A DNA stretch of 64,000 bases from Corynebacterium mastitidis DSM 44356 (lineage in GTDB: Bacteria; Actinomycetota; Actinomycetes; Mycobacteriales; Mycobacteriaceae): the NCBI RefSeq assembly GCF_000375365.1, contig NZ_AQXB01000008.1:52499-116498 (forward strand), written 5' to 3'. The notes under the pieces were generated by a model. That model was not told where the DNA came from. It was given only the letters and a program-made list of their open reading frames with translations, and did no database searches. Both the position numbers and the translations under genes were made by a program. This document shows positions 1 to 9,581 of this stretch, in pieces (position 1 is the stretch's first letter; every line of letters starts with the position of its first letter).

Positions 1-1
1 C

Positions 2-376
2 CAGAACGCGCAGCAGCGGCCCGACGAGGCCGACGCCGAGCGCGGCGAGCGAGAGGGCTCCGCCGAGGACGCGGCGCCGAAGAAGCGCCCCAAGCGCCCC
101 GCCGAGCCGGAGCCGCGCACCGGGGCGGGATCGGCGGTGCTCCTGGCCGTGATGGGCGTGGTCTTTGGCGCCCTGGTGTTCATCGGATTCGACCAGTTGT
201 GGTCCTCCGGCCTGAGCCGCATCCTGGTGGGCGTGCTGGCGGTGGCCGTCACCGGGATCATGGTGGGCGTGGTGCACGCGCTGCGCACGGCGCGCGACGG
301 CGTGTCCATGGCGCTGGCCGCCGTGGTGGGCGTGCTCATGACCTTTGGGCCCTACATCCCCCATATGCTCTCCTAG
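2..376 (+). CDS. Partial membrane protein, C-terminal part
   Basis: The frame is open from base 2, so the start lies before the window. About 40 charged, proline-rich residues (with a KKRPKRP patch) are followed by three hydrophobic stretches, roughly residues 45-66, 69-92 and 100-118, and the protein ends in PHMLS. This looks like a small integral membrane protein with a cytoplasmic N-terminal tail. I recognise no catalytic motif. Corynebacteria commonly carry a conserved hypothetical membrane protein directly before proC, and this fits that position. The function is unknown. Confidence 0.7.
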   Translation, partial: QNAQQRPDEADAERGEREGSAEDAAPKKRPKRPAEPEPRTGAGSAVLLAVMGVVFGALVFIGFDQLWSSGLSRILVGVLAVAVTGIMVGVVHALRTARDGVSMALAAVVGVLMTFGPYIPHMLS

Positions 377-529
377 CACGGCGGGCGGCCGAGGGGCCCG
401 GCGAGGGCCCAGGCGGCGTGCCTGCGCGGTAGATCCCGCGCGGGCGCGTCGCCTTTGTTTTTGCGGGGAGACCCGGGCGCGGGGCGGCGCGAGGACGTGG
501 CGCGCGGGGATCTGTGGCAGGGTGGTGGC

Positions 530-1360
530 ATGAGTTCAATCGCAGTGCTTGGCGGAGGAAAGATCGGAGAGGCCCTCATCGGGGGCCTGGTGGCGGCGGG
601 GACGGACCCCTCGGACATCGTGGTGACCAACCGCAGGGAGCAGCGCGGCGAGCACCTGCGGGAGCGCTACGGCGTGGAGACCACCTCGGATAACGCGCAG
701 GCCGCCTCCGGCGCGGAGGTGGTGTTCCTGTGCGTGAAGCCCAAGATGATCGGCGGCGTGCTGCGCGAGATCGCGGAGACCATCAACGACAATGACGCCG
801 ACACCACCGTGGTGTCCATGGCGGCGGGGATCTCCCTGGCCTCGCTTCAGGACGACCTCTCGGCGGGCACCGCCGTGGTGCGCGTGATGCCCAACACCCC
901 GATGATGGTGGGCAAGGGCGTGTGCGCGGTGGCCACGGGGCGCTTCGTGAGCCAGGAGCAGGCGGCCGCCGTCACCGAGCTGCTGTCCGCCGTGGGTGCC
1001 GTGGTGGAGGTGGCCGAGGAGGACATGGACGCCGTGACCGCCCTGGCGGGCTCCTCCCCGGCCTACATCTACCTGGTGGCGGAGGCGCTGATCGACGCCG
1101 GGGTGAACCTCGGGCTGACCCGCGAGGTGGCCACCCGGCTGGCCTCCGGGGCGATCGAGGGCGCGGGCACCATGCTGGCCCAGGAGGGGGCCGACCCCAC
1201 GACGCTGCGGGCCAACGTCTCCTCGCCCGCGGGCACCACGGTGGCGGCGCTGCGGGAGCTGGAGGAGTCCGGCATCCGGGGCGCGTTCTTCCGCGCGGCG
1301 GAGGCGTGCGCGCTGCGCTCCAAGGAGCTGGGGGCGCCCGTGGCCCCGCAGGAGGACTAG
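530..1360 (+). CDS. proC: Pyrroline-5-carboxylate reductase
   Basis: ProC reduces 1-pyrroline-5-carboxylate to proline with NAD(P)H, the last step of proline synthesis, in the cytoplasm. The 276-residue protein has the usual family length. An N-terminal Rossmann dinucleotide-binding loop ([10 protein letters not shown], residues 7-16) is followed by the [13 protein letters not shown] segment and the C-terminal dimerisation region with [10 protein letters not shown] and SSPAGTT, which form the substrate site. I chose the ATG at 530 because the Rossmann strand begins immediately after it; the frame is open for 25 more codons upstream but these are not family-like. No strong ribosome-binding site is visible. 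The next gene is on the same strand but almost 200 bases away, so proC is probably transcribed alone. Confidence 0.95.
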   Translation: MSSIAVLGGGKIGEALIGGLVAAGTDPSDIVVTNRREQRGEHLRERYGVETTSDNAQAASGAEVVFLCVKPKMIGGVLREIAETINDNDADTTVVSMAAGISLASLQDDLSAGTAVVRVMPNTPMMVGKGVCAVATGRFVSQEQAAAVTELLSAVGAVVEVAEEDMDAVTALAGSSPAYIYLVAEALIDAGVNLGLTREVATRLASGAIEGAGTMLAQEGADPTTLRANVSSPAGTTVAALRELEESGIRGAFFRAAEACALRSKELGAPVAPQED

Positions 1361-1473
1361 GGGGACTCGGGAGCGCGGGGCGGCCCGCGCGTCCCGGGAG
1401 GCGCATCGCGGCGTTTTCGGCCCCTCGCATGAACTTTTATGGCCTCGGGTCGCACCAGTCACAGGATTCACGC

Positions 1474-1479
1474 TAGACT
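1474..1479 (+). promoter_or_regulatory. Candidate -10 box of the bldC-like gene
   Basis: TAGACT fits the corynebacterial TANNNT -10 pattern. It would start transcription near 1486, giving a leader of about 72 bases. No convincing -35 box is seen. Confidence 0.35.
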
Positions 1480-1557
1480 TGATGAAGCACGTGCGTGATT
1501 CGTTCTGTGGGAGGGGAAGCCTACAGCGCGCCACCTGCTGTGAAGGGTTAGGTAACT

Positions 1558-1749
1558 ATGGCTAATGATGACAAGGGAACCTTTTTGACGGTCGCGGAGG
1601 TCGCGGAGATCATGCGCGTCTCCAAGATGACCGTGTACCGCCTCGTGCACTCCGGCGAGCTGCCCGCCGTCCGCGTGGGCCGCTCCTTCCGCGTGCACGA
1701 CAAGGCGGTGAACGAATACCTGGACTCCTCGTACTACGAGGTAGGGTAG
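1558..1749 (+). CDS. BldC/excisionase-family small DNA-binding protein
   Basis: A 63-residue protein that is almost entirely one MerR-type helix-turn-helix: FLTVAEVAEIMRVSKMTVYR forms the helix-turn-helix and LPAVRVGRSFRVHDKAV the wing. This is the architecture of BldC-like regulators of actinobacteria and of phage excisionases. A stable chromosomal position between proC and bS22 in corynebacteria argues for the regulator rather than a phage remnant. AAGGGTT lies about 8 bases before the ATG. The product probably binds DNA cooperatively as a small protein; its target genes cannot be inferred from the sequence. Confidence 0.85.
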   Translation: MANDDKGTFLTVAEVAEIMRVSKMTVYRLVHSGELPAVRVGRSFRVHDKAVNEYLDSSYYEVG

Positions 1750-1825
1750 TTCGCTCCGCCTGACGTAGAGGTTCCGCGCCGCCTGCCTCGCTCCTCCCGC
1801 GCGGAGGAAGGGGCGGGCGCGATTT

Positions 1826-1854
1826 TTGGTAGCGCCTGGCGCTGCCGCTAAAGT
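1826..1854 (+). promoter_or_regulatory. Promoter of the bS22 gene
   Basis: TTGGTA at 1826-1831 and TAAAGT at 1849-1854 are separated by exactly 17 bases, matching a housekeeping sigma promoter. Transcription would begin near 1861, leaving a leader of about 75 bases. Confidence 0.55.
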
Positions 1855-1935
1855 GGAGAACATTCGTGCCGGCACAGGCGCGCGTGCTAGGCAGAACAGA
1901 AGATTAGAGTCTAACGAGGTAAGTGAGGTAGCCCT

Positions 1936-2037
1936 ATGGGTTCCGTGATCAAGAAGCGCCGCAAGCGCATGTCCAAGAAGAAGCACCGCAAGATGCTGCG
2001 CCGTACCCGCGTGCAGCGGCGCAAGTTGGGCAAGTAA
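1936..2037 (+). CDS. Small ribosomal subunit protein bS22 (AURKAIP1/COX24 domain)
   Basis: A 33-residue, extremely basic protein ([19 protein letters not shown] at its start, ending RRKLGK). From memory it is almost identical to the small basic protein found in mycobacterial 70S ribosomes and named bS22, and it matches the AURKAIP1/COX24 short domain. It is below common length cut-offs and easily missed. GAGG lies about 8 bases before the ATG, a 17-bp-spaced promoter precedes it, and a perfect hairpin terminator follows 15 bases after the stop, so it is a self-contained single-gene unit. Confidence 0.9.
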   Translation: MGSVIKKRRKRMSKKKHRKMLRRTRVQRRKLGK

Positions 2038-2052
2038 GCCATAGGGTACTCC

Positions 2053-2094
2053 AAGGAAAGGGGCACCGCGCGAGGGCGCGGTGCCCCTTTCCTT
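2053..2094 (+). terminator. Hairpin terminator after bS22
   Basis: AAGGAAAGGGGCACCGCGC (2053-2071) and its exact complement (2076-2094) enclose a GAGG loop. The 19-bp stem has no mismatch; its outer part supplies A/T tracts on both strands, so it could act in both directions. Confidence 0.85.
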
Positions 2095-2099
2095 GTGCG

Positions 2100-2433
2100 T
2101 GGTGACGGTTGTGCCCGTGGATGAGATCGTGAGGGAAAATGCCCCATGGCAGGGGGTAATTCTTTGTCAGCGTAATTCCGCCTGGGGATTGGTATCCGGA
2201 AGATTGTGGGGAGGTAAAACCCGGCTAATCCATTGAGAATGGATTGCGTTGTGTGTTTTTCTCATCGGTTTCCACGAGGCCAAGTGCGTAAACCGGGGTC
2301 ACCCTTTGCGAGGTGTTCGCGAGATTGGTTTGGCTCTGTGCACAGTTTTGCGGCTCGTGCCCCTGGGTTCTCTTTATCGTCGGCCCATGCGGTTTTTATT
2401 TTCCTTTTTGAGTCGGGTGCGTGAGGAACAAAA
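2100..2433. other. Gene-free region with a small palindrome
   Basis: About 330 bases that are more AT-rich than the surroundings lie between bS22 and the end of the convergent HAD gene. Short open frames here have TTG or ATG starts without ribosome-binding sites and no recognisable protein. The only structure seen is the inverted repeat AATCCATT - GAG - AATGGATT at 2227-2245, which could be a protein-binding site or a short stem. Confidence 0.5.
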
Positions 2434-3492
2434 TTATCCCCACGCCCCGCGCCGCAGCCGCCACCCCAGCAGGCTAAACCCGGCGGTGGCCAGCCCGGGC
2501 AGCCCGTAGGTGCGCACGGCCTTGCGCACGTTGCGGTAGTCGCGGACGAGCCAGCCGCGGCGCTGCGCGGCCCGCCGCAGGGCGCGGTCGGGGTTGATGG
2601 CCACGGCGGTGCCCACCATGCTGAGCATGGGGATGTCGTTGGCGGAGTCCGAGTAGGCGGTGCACTTGTCCAGGTCGAGGCTCTCCAGGGCGGCCAGCGC
2701 CGCCACGGCGTGCTTCTTGCCGGGGCCGTGGAGGATGTCGCCCACGAGCCTGCCGGTGAAGCGCCCGTCCTCCACCTCGGCCACGGTGCCCAGCGCCCCG
2801 GTGAAGCCAAAGCGGCGGGCGAGGATCTGCGCTAGCTGCACGGGGGTGGCGGTGACCAGCCATACCTGCTGCCCGGCGGCCAGGTGCATGGCGGCGAGGT
2901 CGCGGGTGCCGGGGAATGCCTTGTCGATCATGTGGCGGTCCACGATCTCCTCGCACAGCTCGGTCAGCTCGGCCACGCTGCGCCCCTTGATAAAGGCCAG
3001 GGCCTGGTTGCGTCCGGCGGCCATGTCCTCGGCGTTTTCGGAGCCGGTGAGGCGGAACTTGAGCTGCTTCCAGGCCATGGAGACGATCTCGGCGGGGCGG
3101 AAGTAGCGCTTGCGGGCCAGGCCGAAGGCCAGGGCGACCAGGGAGGAGCCCTGGATGAGGGTGTTGTCCACGTCGAAGAAGGCCGCCACCCCGGCGTCCT
3201 CGGGCACGCCGGGGTCGGCGGGGGAGACGCGCAGGGAGCCCGCGGCCTCGATGGAGCCGCTGACGGACTCCATGCCGGAGTGGAAGGATTCCAGGGAGAT
3301 CCCGTAGCTTTCCTCCACGGCGGCCGCGGCGGCGGCGCGCCCGGCGGCCTCCTGCTCGTCGTCGCCCAGCGGCGGCAGCGCGGTGCTGGCGAGGAAGCGG
3401 CGCAGGTTGCCGTGGCTGATGGACCAGTTGGCCAGGAAGTCGCGCGGCGAGGCCGGGAAAGCGGGCGGCTGGATCTCGTTCACGCCCACCAT
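2434..3492 (-). CDS. HAD-superfamily phosphatase, SerB-like
   Basis: A 352-residue HAD-IB hydrolase. Motif I is [13 protein letters not shown], with the nucleophile Asp near residue 107; motif II is VTATP; the conserved Lys lies in GKKHAVAAL; motif IV is [11 protein letters not shown]. The order and the SerB-type ending (residues [12 protein letters not shown]) suggest a phosphoserine- or phospholipid-type monophosphatase, but the substrate cannot be read from sequence. The first ~95 residues are not conserved-looking. I chose the ATG at 3492; an upstream GTG-context ATG at 3528 would overlap the start of the divergent glutaredoxin-like gene, leaving no room for promoters. Confidence 0.8.
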   Translation of the reverse strand: MVGVNEIQPPAFPASPRDFLANWSISHGNLRRFLASTALPPLGDDEQEAAGRAAAAAAVEESYGISLESFHSGMESVSGSIEAAGSLRVSPADPGVPEDAGVAAFFDVDNTLIQGSSLVALAFGLARKRYFRPAEIVSMAWKQLKFRLTGSENAEDMAAGRNQALAFIKGRSVAELTELCEEIVDRHMIDKAFPGTRDLAAMHLAAGQQVWLVTATPVQLAQILARRFGFTGALGTVAEVEDGRFTGRLVGDILHGPGKKHAVAALAALESLDLDKCTAYSDSANDIPMLSMVGTAVAINPDRALRRAAQRRGWLVRDYRNVRKAVRTYGLPGLATAGFSLLGWRLRRGAWG

Positions 3493-3516
3493 CGTAAGCC
3501 TGGTAGGACGTAAAGT

Positions 3517-3759
3517 GTGCAGAGACATCGTGTTCAGTTGATGGTGCGCTCCACCTGCGGCTCGTGTAAGCGGGTGGAGGCGCAGATTCGTCCGGTGGTG
3601 GCCGGGGCCGGTGCGTCGCTGGAGGTATGCGACGTCGATAGCCAGCGGGAATGGGCGATGGAGTATGGGGATCGGGTGCCGGTGGTGGTGCTCGACGGGG
3701 AGGAGTTCGCGTGCTGGGAGGTGGACAACGAGGAGTTAGGCCACGCTTTGTTGTCCTAG
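3517..3759 (+). CDS. Glutaredoxin-like thioredoxin-fold protein
   Basis: An 80-residue protein with a single thioredoxin fold: beta strand VQLMVRS, the active-site CGSC (within STCGSCKRV), the cis-proline strand VPVVVLDG and a short C-terminal helix. It matches the family annotated as glutaredoxin or thiol-disulfide isomerase next to hemA in corynebacteria. The GTG at 3517 is preferred because it keeps the first beta strand; an ATG at 3541 would remove it. It is divergent from the HAD gene and 84 bases before hemA. A role in keeping haem enzymes reduced would be inference only. Confidence 0.8.
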   Translation: MQRHRVQLMVRSTCGSCKRVEAQIRPVVAGAGASLEVCDVDSQREWAMEYGDRVPVVVLDGEEFACWEVDNEELGHALLS

Positions 3760-3843
3760 GTAAAGAAAGGCTATTACCGTTGGCCTCAACTGAAAAGATC
3801 TCCCTATCATCCACCTAAAGTTTGGGGGACGCGTGAGAAAGCG

Positions 3844-5226
3844 GTGAGTGGCAACGTGAGTGTGCTCGTGGTGGGCATGTCGCATAGGTCGGCCCCGGTG
3901 GCGCTCCTGGAGAAGCTGAGCATGGACGACGCGGTGCGTAACGAGGCCACCGCCCTGCTGCTGGAGCGCCCGGCGCTCTCGGAGGCCATGATCGTGTCCA
4001 CCTGCAACCGCCTGGAGGTGTACTCGGTGGCCACGAGCTTCCACCCCGGGGTGCAGGACGTGGTCACGGTGCTCCACGAGGTCTCCGGGGTGGACATCGA
4101 CACGCTGCGCGGCTACCTGTACGTCCGCTACGCCGACGCCGCCGCCGAGCACATGATGGAGGTGGCCTCCGGGCTGGACTCGATGGTGGTGGGCGAGCAG
4201 CAGATCATCGGCCAGGTGCGCGCCGCCTACCAGGAGGCCACGGACAAGGGCACGGTGGGCCCGGCCCTGCACGCGCTGACCCAGGCCGCCCTGCACACGG
4301 GCAAGCGGGTGCACACGGAGACGGGCATCGACGACGAGGGCGCCTCGATGGTCACCCTGGCCCTCCAGGAGGCGCTGGCGGCGCAGAACCTCGAGGGAGA
4401 GCGCCCCCTGCGCGGGCGCAGGGCCCTGGTGCTGGGTGCGGGTGCGATGGCCTCCCTGGCGGCCACCCACCTGGGCAGGCTGGGGATCTCCGCGCTGATC
4501 GTGGCCAACCGCACGCGCTCGCGGGCGGAGCGCCTGGCGCAGCACGCCCGGGAGGCCGGGGTGGAGGCCGAGGTGGTGGACTTCGAGCGGCGCACGGACG
4601 CCATCGAGCGGGTGGACGTGGTGGTCTCGGCCACCGGGGCGGATTACTTCACGGTGACCCCGGGGGACGTTGCCGGGCGCCGCCGCCCGCTGACGCTGAT
4701 CGACCTCTCCCTGCCGCGCGACATCGCCTCGCACGTGGGGGAGATACCGGGCATGCACCTGGTGAACATCGAGCGTCTGCACCGGCGCGACCCGCGCGCG
4801 GCCAGCGAGGTCGAGCGCAGCGCGCGGGCCATCGTGGAGGAGGAGCTGACGCAGTTCACCTCCGCGCAGCGGGTGCGCGACGTCGCCCCGGCGGTCACCG
4901 CGCTGCGTCGGCACGCCGCCGATCTGGTGGAGTCGGAGCTGGGGCGCCTGCGCGGCCGCGCCCCGGAGATGGGGGAGGGCGAGTTCGAGGAGGTCGGCCG
5001 CACGGTGCGCCGCGTGGTGGACAAGCTGCTGCACGCGCCCACGGTGCGGATCAAGGAGCTGGCGGTGACCTCCGGGGTGGTCTCCTACGAGTCCGCGCTG
5101 CAGGAGCTGTTCAACCTCGATCCCCCGCCGGGGCGCAGCGTGGCCCTGCCCGCCAGTGACCTGCCGCGCAGCGACTTCCCGGAGCCCGCCGACCGTCGCT
5201 CTGCCGCCGAGAACAACAAGGAGTGA
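3844..5226 (+). CDS. hemA: Glutamyl-tRNA reductase
   Basis: HemA reduces glutamyl-tRNA(Glu) to glutamate-1-semialdehyde with NADPH, the committed step of C5 haem synthesis; HemL (at 26303) completes 5-aminolevulinate. The 460-residue protein shows the N-terminal GMSHRSAPV motif, the catalytic Cys in [10 protein letters not shown] (about residue 54), the [13 protein letters not shown] signature and the NADPH loop [13 protein letters not shown]. The GTG at 3844 follows GAGAAAG; a second GTG at 3856 would begin [11 protein letters not shown], which is close to the usual family start, so the start is uncertain by four residues. The hemC start lies four bases after the stop, so the two are one transcript. 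Confidence 0.95.
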   Translation: MSGNVSVLVVGMSHRSAPVALLEKLSMDDAVRNEATALLLERPALSEAMIVSTCNRLEVYSVATSFHPGVQDVVTVLHEVSGVDIDTLRGYLYVRYADAAAEHMMEVASGLDSMVVGEQQIIGQVRAAYQEATDKGTVGPALHALTQAALHTGKRVHTETGIDDEGASMVTLALQEALAAQNLEGERPLRGRRALVLGAGAMASLAATHLGRLGISALIVANRTRSRAERLAQHAREAGVEAEVVDFERRTDAIERVDVVVSATGADYFTVTPGDVAGRRRPLTLIDLSLPRDIASHVGEIPGMHLVNIERLHRRDPRAASEVERSARAIVEEELTQFTSAQRVRDVAPAVTALRRHAADLVESELGRLRGRAPEMGEGEFEEVGRTVRRVVDKLLHAPTVRIKELAVTSGVVSYESALQELFNLDPPPGRSVALPASDLPRSDFPEPADRRSAAENNKE

Positions 5227-5230
5227 GACC

Positions 5231-6127
5231 GTGACGACCCTGACCATCGGCACCCGAGGTAGCCTGCTGGCCACCACGCAGGCCGGACACGTGCGCGACG
5301 CCCTCGCCGCCGCCGGGACCCCGGCGCAGCTTCACATCGTGACCACCGAGGGGGACGTGAACATGGCCCCGGTGGAGCGCATCGGCGTCGGCGTGTTCAC
5401 CCAGGCGCTGCGCGAGGCGATGGCGCGCGGCGAGTGCGACGCCGCCGTGCACTCCTTCAAGGACCTGCCCACGGCGGCCGACCCCCGCTTTCACCTCGTG
5501 GTGCCGCCCCGGGAGGACCCCCGGGAGGCGCTCGTGGCCCGCGATGGCCTGACGCTGAGCGGGCTGCCGGAGGGCGCGCGCGTGGGAACCTCCGCGCCCC
5601 GGCGCATCTCCCAGCTTAAGGCCCTGCGCCCGGACCTGGACATCCGCCCGCTGCGCGGCAACATCGACACCCGCATGGGCAAGGTGGTCTCCGGGGAGCT
5701 CGACGCCATCGTGCTGGCCTACGCGGGCCTGGTGCGGGTGGGCAAGCAGGACCGGGCCACCGAGGTGTTCGATACCGCGCGCCTCCTGCCCGCCCCCGCC
5801 CAGGGGGCGCTGGCGGTGGAGTGCCGCGCGCAGGACGCCGCCGCCGTGGCGGCGCTTAACGCCCTGGAGCACGGGGAGTCCGCCGTCCGCGCCCGCGCCG
5901 AGCGGAGCCTGCTGGCCACCCTGGAGGCCGGGTGCACCGCCCCGGTGGCGGCGCACGCCGTCCTCGAGGGCGGGGAGCTGGTGTTGCGCGCCGGGGTCTT
6001 TGCCCTGGACGGCTCCCGCAGCCTCCTCATGGAGCGCCGCGGGACGCCGGAGGGCGCCGCGGACCTGGGGGTGGAGGTGGCCCGCGCGCTCCTGGAGGAG
6101 GGCGCGGCCGAGGTCATGGCGGGCTAG
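5231..6127 (+). CDS. hemC: Hydroxymethylbilane synthase (porphobilinogen deaminase)
   Basis: HemC joins four porphobilinogens into hydroxymethylbilane using a covalently bound dipyrromethane primer. The 298-residue protein has the GTRGS start, the catalytic region HSFKDLPT, the [13 protein letters not shown] stretch and the cofactor-attaching Cys in LEAGCTAP. Length matches the family. The GTG at 5231 begins [10 protein letters not shown], the normal N-terminus, and sits four bases after the hemA stop, so translation is probably coupled. The shorter C-terminal domain is complete. Confidence 0.95.
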   Translation: MTTLTIGTRGSLLATTQAGHVRDALAAAGTPAQLHIVTTEGDVNMAPVERIGVGVFTQALREAMARGECDAAVHSFKDLPTAADPRFHLVVPPREDPREALVARDGLTLSGLPEGARVGTSAPRRISQLKALRPDLDIRPLRGNIDTRMGKVVSGELDAIVLAYAGLVRVGKQDRATEVFDTARLLPAPAQGALAVECRAQDAAAVAALNALEHGESAVRARAERSLLATLEAGCTAPVAAHAVLEGGELVLRAGVFALDGSRSLLMERRGTPEGAADLGVEVARALLEEGAAEVMAG

Positions 6128-6183
6128 GGCCCGCGCCGCGATTCCGCGCGGCGGCCTGTGACCCCTTACACTGGTAACCCACC

Positions 6184-6588
6184 ATGGCTTATTTACAGAT
6201 CACCGGACAACAGGTGACCGTGACGTTGGATTGGTGGGAAAAGCTCGCCGCGCACCGCTCCCACCTGACCATCCCCCTGCGCGCCATCGTGAGCGCGCGG
6301 GCGGTGGGGGACGTGTTCGACCTCCCGGAGATCCGGTCGGCGGCGCGGGCCTCCGGCCCGGGGGTCTCGGCCACCCGCATCCGGGGTGTGACCACCACCG
6401 GCACCTTCGATACCCCGGAGGGCACGATCTTTGCGGTGTGCCACGCGGGCGGCGGCGCCCGGGGCGGGCGCCAGGGGCTGGTGCTGGAGCTGGATAAGGC
6501 CACGGTGGACTACATCGTGGTCACCACGCCCCACGCGCGGCGCTATGCCCAGCGGTTGCATTCCGGCGGGCAGCGGCGGGCCGCGTGA
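6184..6588 (+). CDS. Conserved hypothetical protein in the hem cluster
   Basis: A 134-residue soluble protein with no signal peptide or membrane segment. It is rich in beta strands (YLQITGQQVTVTLDWWEKL at the start, LVLELDKATVDYIVVT near the end), which recalls small actinobacterial PH-like domains, but I cannot assign a family. A TACACT box lies 11 bases before the ATG, implying a very short leader. It sits between hemC and hemD, the position of a conserved hypothetical gene in relatives. Function unknown. Confidence 0.75.
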   Translation: MAYLQITGQQVTVTLDWWEKLAAHRSHLTIPLRAIVSARAVGDVFDLPEIRSAARASGPGVSATRIRGVTTTGTFDTPEGTIFAVCHAGGGARGGRQGLVLELDKATVDYIVVTTPHARRYAQRLHSGGQRRAA

Positions 6589-6781
6589 TCCGGTTTCCTA
6601 TTTAACCCGGCATATTTTAAGGTGTTAATACCACATTGTGATTCCGCGGCTGCGACCGGGGCATGAGATCGCGCTACGGAGTCGGTAAAGATAACGCCTC
6701 GCGCCGTGTCGGCACGCCCACGTGGTGCCGCGCTGGCCGCGAGGCGTCCTTGACCCTGTCCAAGAACTAGAAAAGAAGTAC

Positions 6782-8476
6782 ATGAGTATGGCCCACCAGG
6801 CTTCCGCGCCGCAGAGCACGCCGCAGACCCCCCAGCCGGGCACGGTCATCTTTGTGGGCGCGGGCCCGGGTAACCCCGACCTGCTGACCATCCGCGCGCG
6901 GGAGGTGCTGGCGGAGACGTCCGTGGCCTATACGGACGCCGAGGTGCTCGGCGGTGTGCGCGAGATCGTGGCCTCCCGCCTGCCCGTGCCGCAGGAGAAG
7001 ATCGACGCGGCGGACAAGGAGTACGAGGCCCTGGTGGAGGAGGCCCGTAGCAACGGGGCGCGCCGCAAGCCGCCGCGCCCCGCCGCGCCCACCGCCGCCG
7101 ATATTTATGAGGTCGCCAGCCCCGCCCCCGGCGAGATCGCCGCGCGCCTGGCGGAGGCGGTGCAAGGCGGCGCCAACGTGATCCGCCTGGTGGCGGGCAA
7201 CCCGCTCTCCCGGGAGTCCGTCCTGGCGGAGATCTCCGCCGTGGCCGAGACGGGCGCGGAGTTTCAGGTGGTGCCGGGCATGTCCCTGCCCTCCACCGTC
7301 CCGGCTTTCGCCGGGATCGCGCTGGGCTCCACCTTCACGGAGACGGACGTCACCGGGGGCCACACGGACTGGGACCGGCTGGCCGCCGCCCCGCAGCCGC
7401 TGGTCCTTCAGGCCACCCGCGAGGACCTCGGCGCGATCGCCCAGGAGCTGCAGGCCCGGGGGCTGGGCACGGGAATCCCGGCCTCGGTGACGGTGCACGG
7501 CACCACCCGCCTACAGCGGACCTTCGACGCCACGCTGGGCACCCTGGACAAGCTCGACGTGGACCTGCCGGGCCGCCTGGTGATCACCCTGGGCACCGCC
7601 GTGGACGATCGCTCCAAGTACTCCTGGTGGGAAAACCGCCCCCTCTACGGCTGGCGGGTGCTGGTGCCGCGCGCCAAGTCCCAGGCCGGGCCGATGAGCG
7701 CGCGCCTGGCCGGCCACGGCGCCATCCCCCAGGAGGTGCCCACCATCTCCCTGGAGCCGCCGCGCAACCCGGCGCAGATGGAGCGCGCCATCAAGGGCAT
7801 CGTGGAGGGCCGGTACCAGTGGATCGTGTTCACCTCCGTCAACGCCGTGGAGGCGGTGTGGAACAAGATCACCGCCTTTGGCCTGGACGCCCGGGCCTTC
7901 GCCGGGGTGCACCTGGCGGCGGTGGGCCGCAAGACCTCCGAGGCCATTAAGGCCCTGGGCCTGACCCCGGAGGTCACCCCGCCCGCCACCAAGCAGAACG
8001 CCCAGGGGCTGGTGGAGGTGTTCCCCGAGTACGTGGAGGACCTGGACCCGGTGGGGCGGGTTCTGCTGCCCCGCGCGGACCTCGGCAGCGACCTGCTGGT
8101 CGAGGGCCTGCACGCCGCGGGCTGGGAGGTGGACGACGTGGTGGCCTACCGCACCGTGCGCGCCGCCCCGCCGAGCGCCGAGGTGCGCGACATGATTAAG
8201 ACCGGCGGCTTCGACGCCGTGTGCTTTACCTCCGGCTCCACGGTGAAGAACCTGGTGGGGATCGCCGGGAAGCCGCACCGGCGCACCATCATCGCCGCCA
8301 TCGGCCCGGCCACCGCGCAGGTGGCCCGGGAGATGGGCCTGCGCGTGGACGTCATGCCGGAGGTCGCGGACGTCCCCGCTCTGGTGGACGCGCTGGCGGA
8401 GCACGTGGCCTCCCTGCGCGCCGCCGGGCAGCTTCCCCCGCCGCGCAAGAAGCGCCGGGCGCGTCGCAAGGCATAA
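6782..8476 (+). CDS. hemD: HemD fusion: degenerate SUMT-like domain plus uroporphyrinogen-III synthase
   Basis: A 564-residue two-domain protein. Residues ~20-285 have a tetrapyrrole methylase fold (start motif IFVGAGPGNPDLLTIRARE); residues ~290-555 are uroporphyrinogen-III synthase, which closes hydroxymethylbilane with inversion of ring D. In the first domain the canonical SUMT motif GGDPFVFGRGGEE is replaced by AGNPLSRESVLAE near residue 138, and the VVPGxxS region reads VVPGMSLPSTVPAFAG, so methyltransferase activity is doubtful. An Ala/Pro/Arg-rich insert lies at ~95-110. The C-terminus is basic (KKRRARRKA). The ATG at 6782 is preceded by AAAAGAAG. The gene lies 193 bases after its neighbour, probably with its own promoter. 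Confidence 0.9.
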   Translation: MSMAHQASAPQSTPQTPQPGTVIFVGAGPGNPDLLTIRAREVLAETSVAYTDAEVLGGVREIVASRLPVPQEKIDAADKEYEALVEEARSNGARRKPPRPAAPTAADIYEVASPAPGEIAARLAEAVQGGANVIRLVAGNPLSRESVLAEISAVAETGAEFQVVPGMSLPSTVPAFAGIALGSTFTETDVTGGHTDWDRLAAAPQPLVLQATREDLGAIAQELQARGLGTGIPASVTVHGTTRLQRTFDATLGTLDKLDVDLPGRLVITLGTAVDDRSKYSWWENRPLYGWRVLVPRAKSQAGPMSARLAGHGAIPQEVPTISLEPPRNPAQMERAIKGIVEGRYQWIVFTSVNAVEAVWNKITAFGLDARAFAGVHLAAVGRKTSEAIKALGLTPEVTPPATKQNAQGLVEVFPEYVEDLDPVGRVLLPRADLGSDLLVEGLHAAGWEVDDVVAYRTVRAAPPSAEVRDMIKTGGFDAVCFTSGSTVKNLVGIAGKPHRRTIIAAIGPATAQVAREMGLRVDVMPEVADVPALVDALAEHVASLRAAGQLPPPRKKRRARRKA

Positions 8477-8536
8477 CCGGCGCGGGCCTAGGATGGGGCC
8501 AGTAGTTCATCCCCGACCGTGATTGGAAGGTTCTCC

Positions 8537-9553
8537 GTGCCCGATCCGCAGCGCTACGCCCCCCAGGTGCCCGTGCGGCGCCCCCGCCGCCTGCGCACCA
8601 ACCCCGCCATGCGGGAACTCGTGGCGGAGACCGCCCTGCGCCCCGCCGACCTCATCCTCCCGATGTTCGTGGCCGACGGCATCGAAAAGCCCCGCGAGAT
8701 CGCCTCCATGCCGGGGGTCTACCAGCACACCACCGACTCGCTCCTGCGCGCCGCGCACGAGGCGCTCGACGCCGGGGTGCGCTGCGTGGACCTCTTCGGG
8801 GTGCCGCTGCCGGGGGACAAGGACGCCACCGGCTCCGTGGCCTGGGACCCGGACGGCGTGCTCAACCGGGGCGTGCGGGCGCTGCGCGAGGAGTTCCGCG
8901 ACGACCTGCTGGTCATGGCCGATACCTGCCTGGACGAGTTCACCGACCACGGCCACTGCGGCCTGCTGACCACCGACGCCCACGGGGTAACCGTGGTGGA
9001 CAACGACGCCACCCTGCCGTGCTACCAGGCGATGGCGGTGGCCCAGGCCCAGGCCGGGGCGCACATCGTCAGCCCCTCCGGGATGATGGACGGGCAGATC
9101 GCGGCCATCCGCGCGGCCCTCGACGAGGCCGGGTTCCAGGACGTGGCCATCATGGCCTACTCCGCCAAGTACGCCTCCGCCTTCTTCGGCCCCTTCCGCG
9201 AGGCCGTGGGCTCCTCCCTGGAGGGGGACCGCCGCGCCTACCAGCAGGACCCGGCCAACGCGCGCGAGTCCCTGCTCGAGGTGGAGCTGGACGTGGCGGA
9301 GGGCGCGGACTTCGTGATGGTCAAGCCCGCCCTGCCCTACCTCGACATCGTGCGCCAGGTGGCCGACGCCTCCCCGGTGCCGGTGGCCGCCTACCAGGTC
9401 TCCGGGGAATACGCCATGATCCAGGCCGCCGGGCAGCGCGGCTGGGTGGACGGGCGCGCCGTGATGATGGAGTCGCTGACCTCCATCAAGCGCGCCGGGG
9501 CCAACCAGATCCTCACCTACTTTGCCACCGAGGCCGCCCGCCTGCTGGGCTAG
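8537..9553 (+). CDS. hemB: 5-aminolevulinate dehydratase (porphobilinogen synthase)
   Basis: HemB condenses two 5-aminolevulinates into porphobilinogen. The 338-residue protein has the metal region [14 protein letters not shown], a mixed Cys/Asp version of the zinc site that I recall from mycobacterial HemB, the Lys in [15 protein letters not shown] and the Schiff-base Lys in [11 protein letters not shown]. The GTG at 8537 is preferred because GGAAGG lies six bases upstream; a GTG at 8519 lacks this. It is 60 bases downstream of hemD and followed 28 bases later by a membrane protein, consistent with one transcript. Confidence 0.95.
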   Translation: MPDPQRYAPQVPVRRPRRLRTNPAMRELVAETALRPADLILPMFVADGIEKPREIASMPGVYQHTTDSLLRAAHEALDAGVRCVDLFGVPLPGDKDATGSVAWDPDGVLNRGVRALREEFRDDLLVMADTCLDEFTDHGHCGLLTTDAHGVTVVDNDATLPCYQAMAVAQAQAGAHIVSPSGMMDGQIAAIRAALDEAGFQDVAIMAYSAKYASAFFGPFREAVGSSLEGDRRAYQQDPANARESLLEVELDVAEGADFVMVKPALPYLDIVRQVADASPVPVAAYQVSGEYAMIQAAGQRGWVDGRAVMMESLTSIKRAGANQILTYFATEAARLLG

Positions 9554-9581
9554 GCCGCCGCCACACAGAAGAAAGGTATCC

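Noticed and set aside
1558..1749. Phage excisionase at a prophage edge
   Set aside because: No integrase, attachment site or phage genes are nearby, and the gene order matches core corynebacterial DNA.
2233..2509. Two short plus-strand frames after bS22
   Set aside because: No ribosome-binding site or recognisable protein; the longer one runs into the convergent HAD gene.
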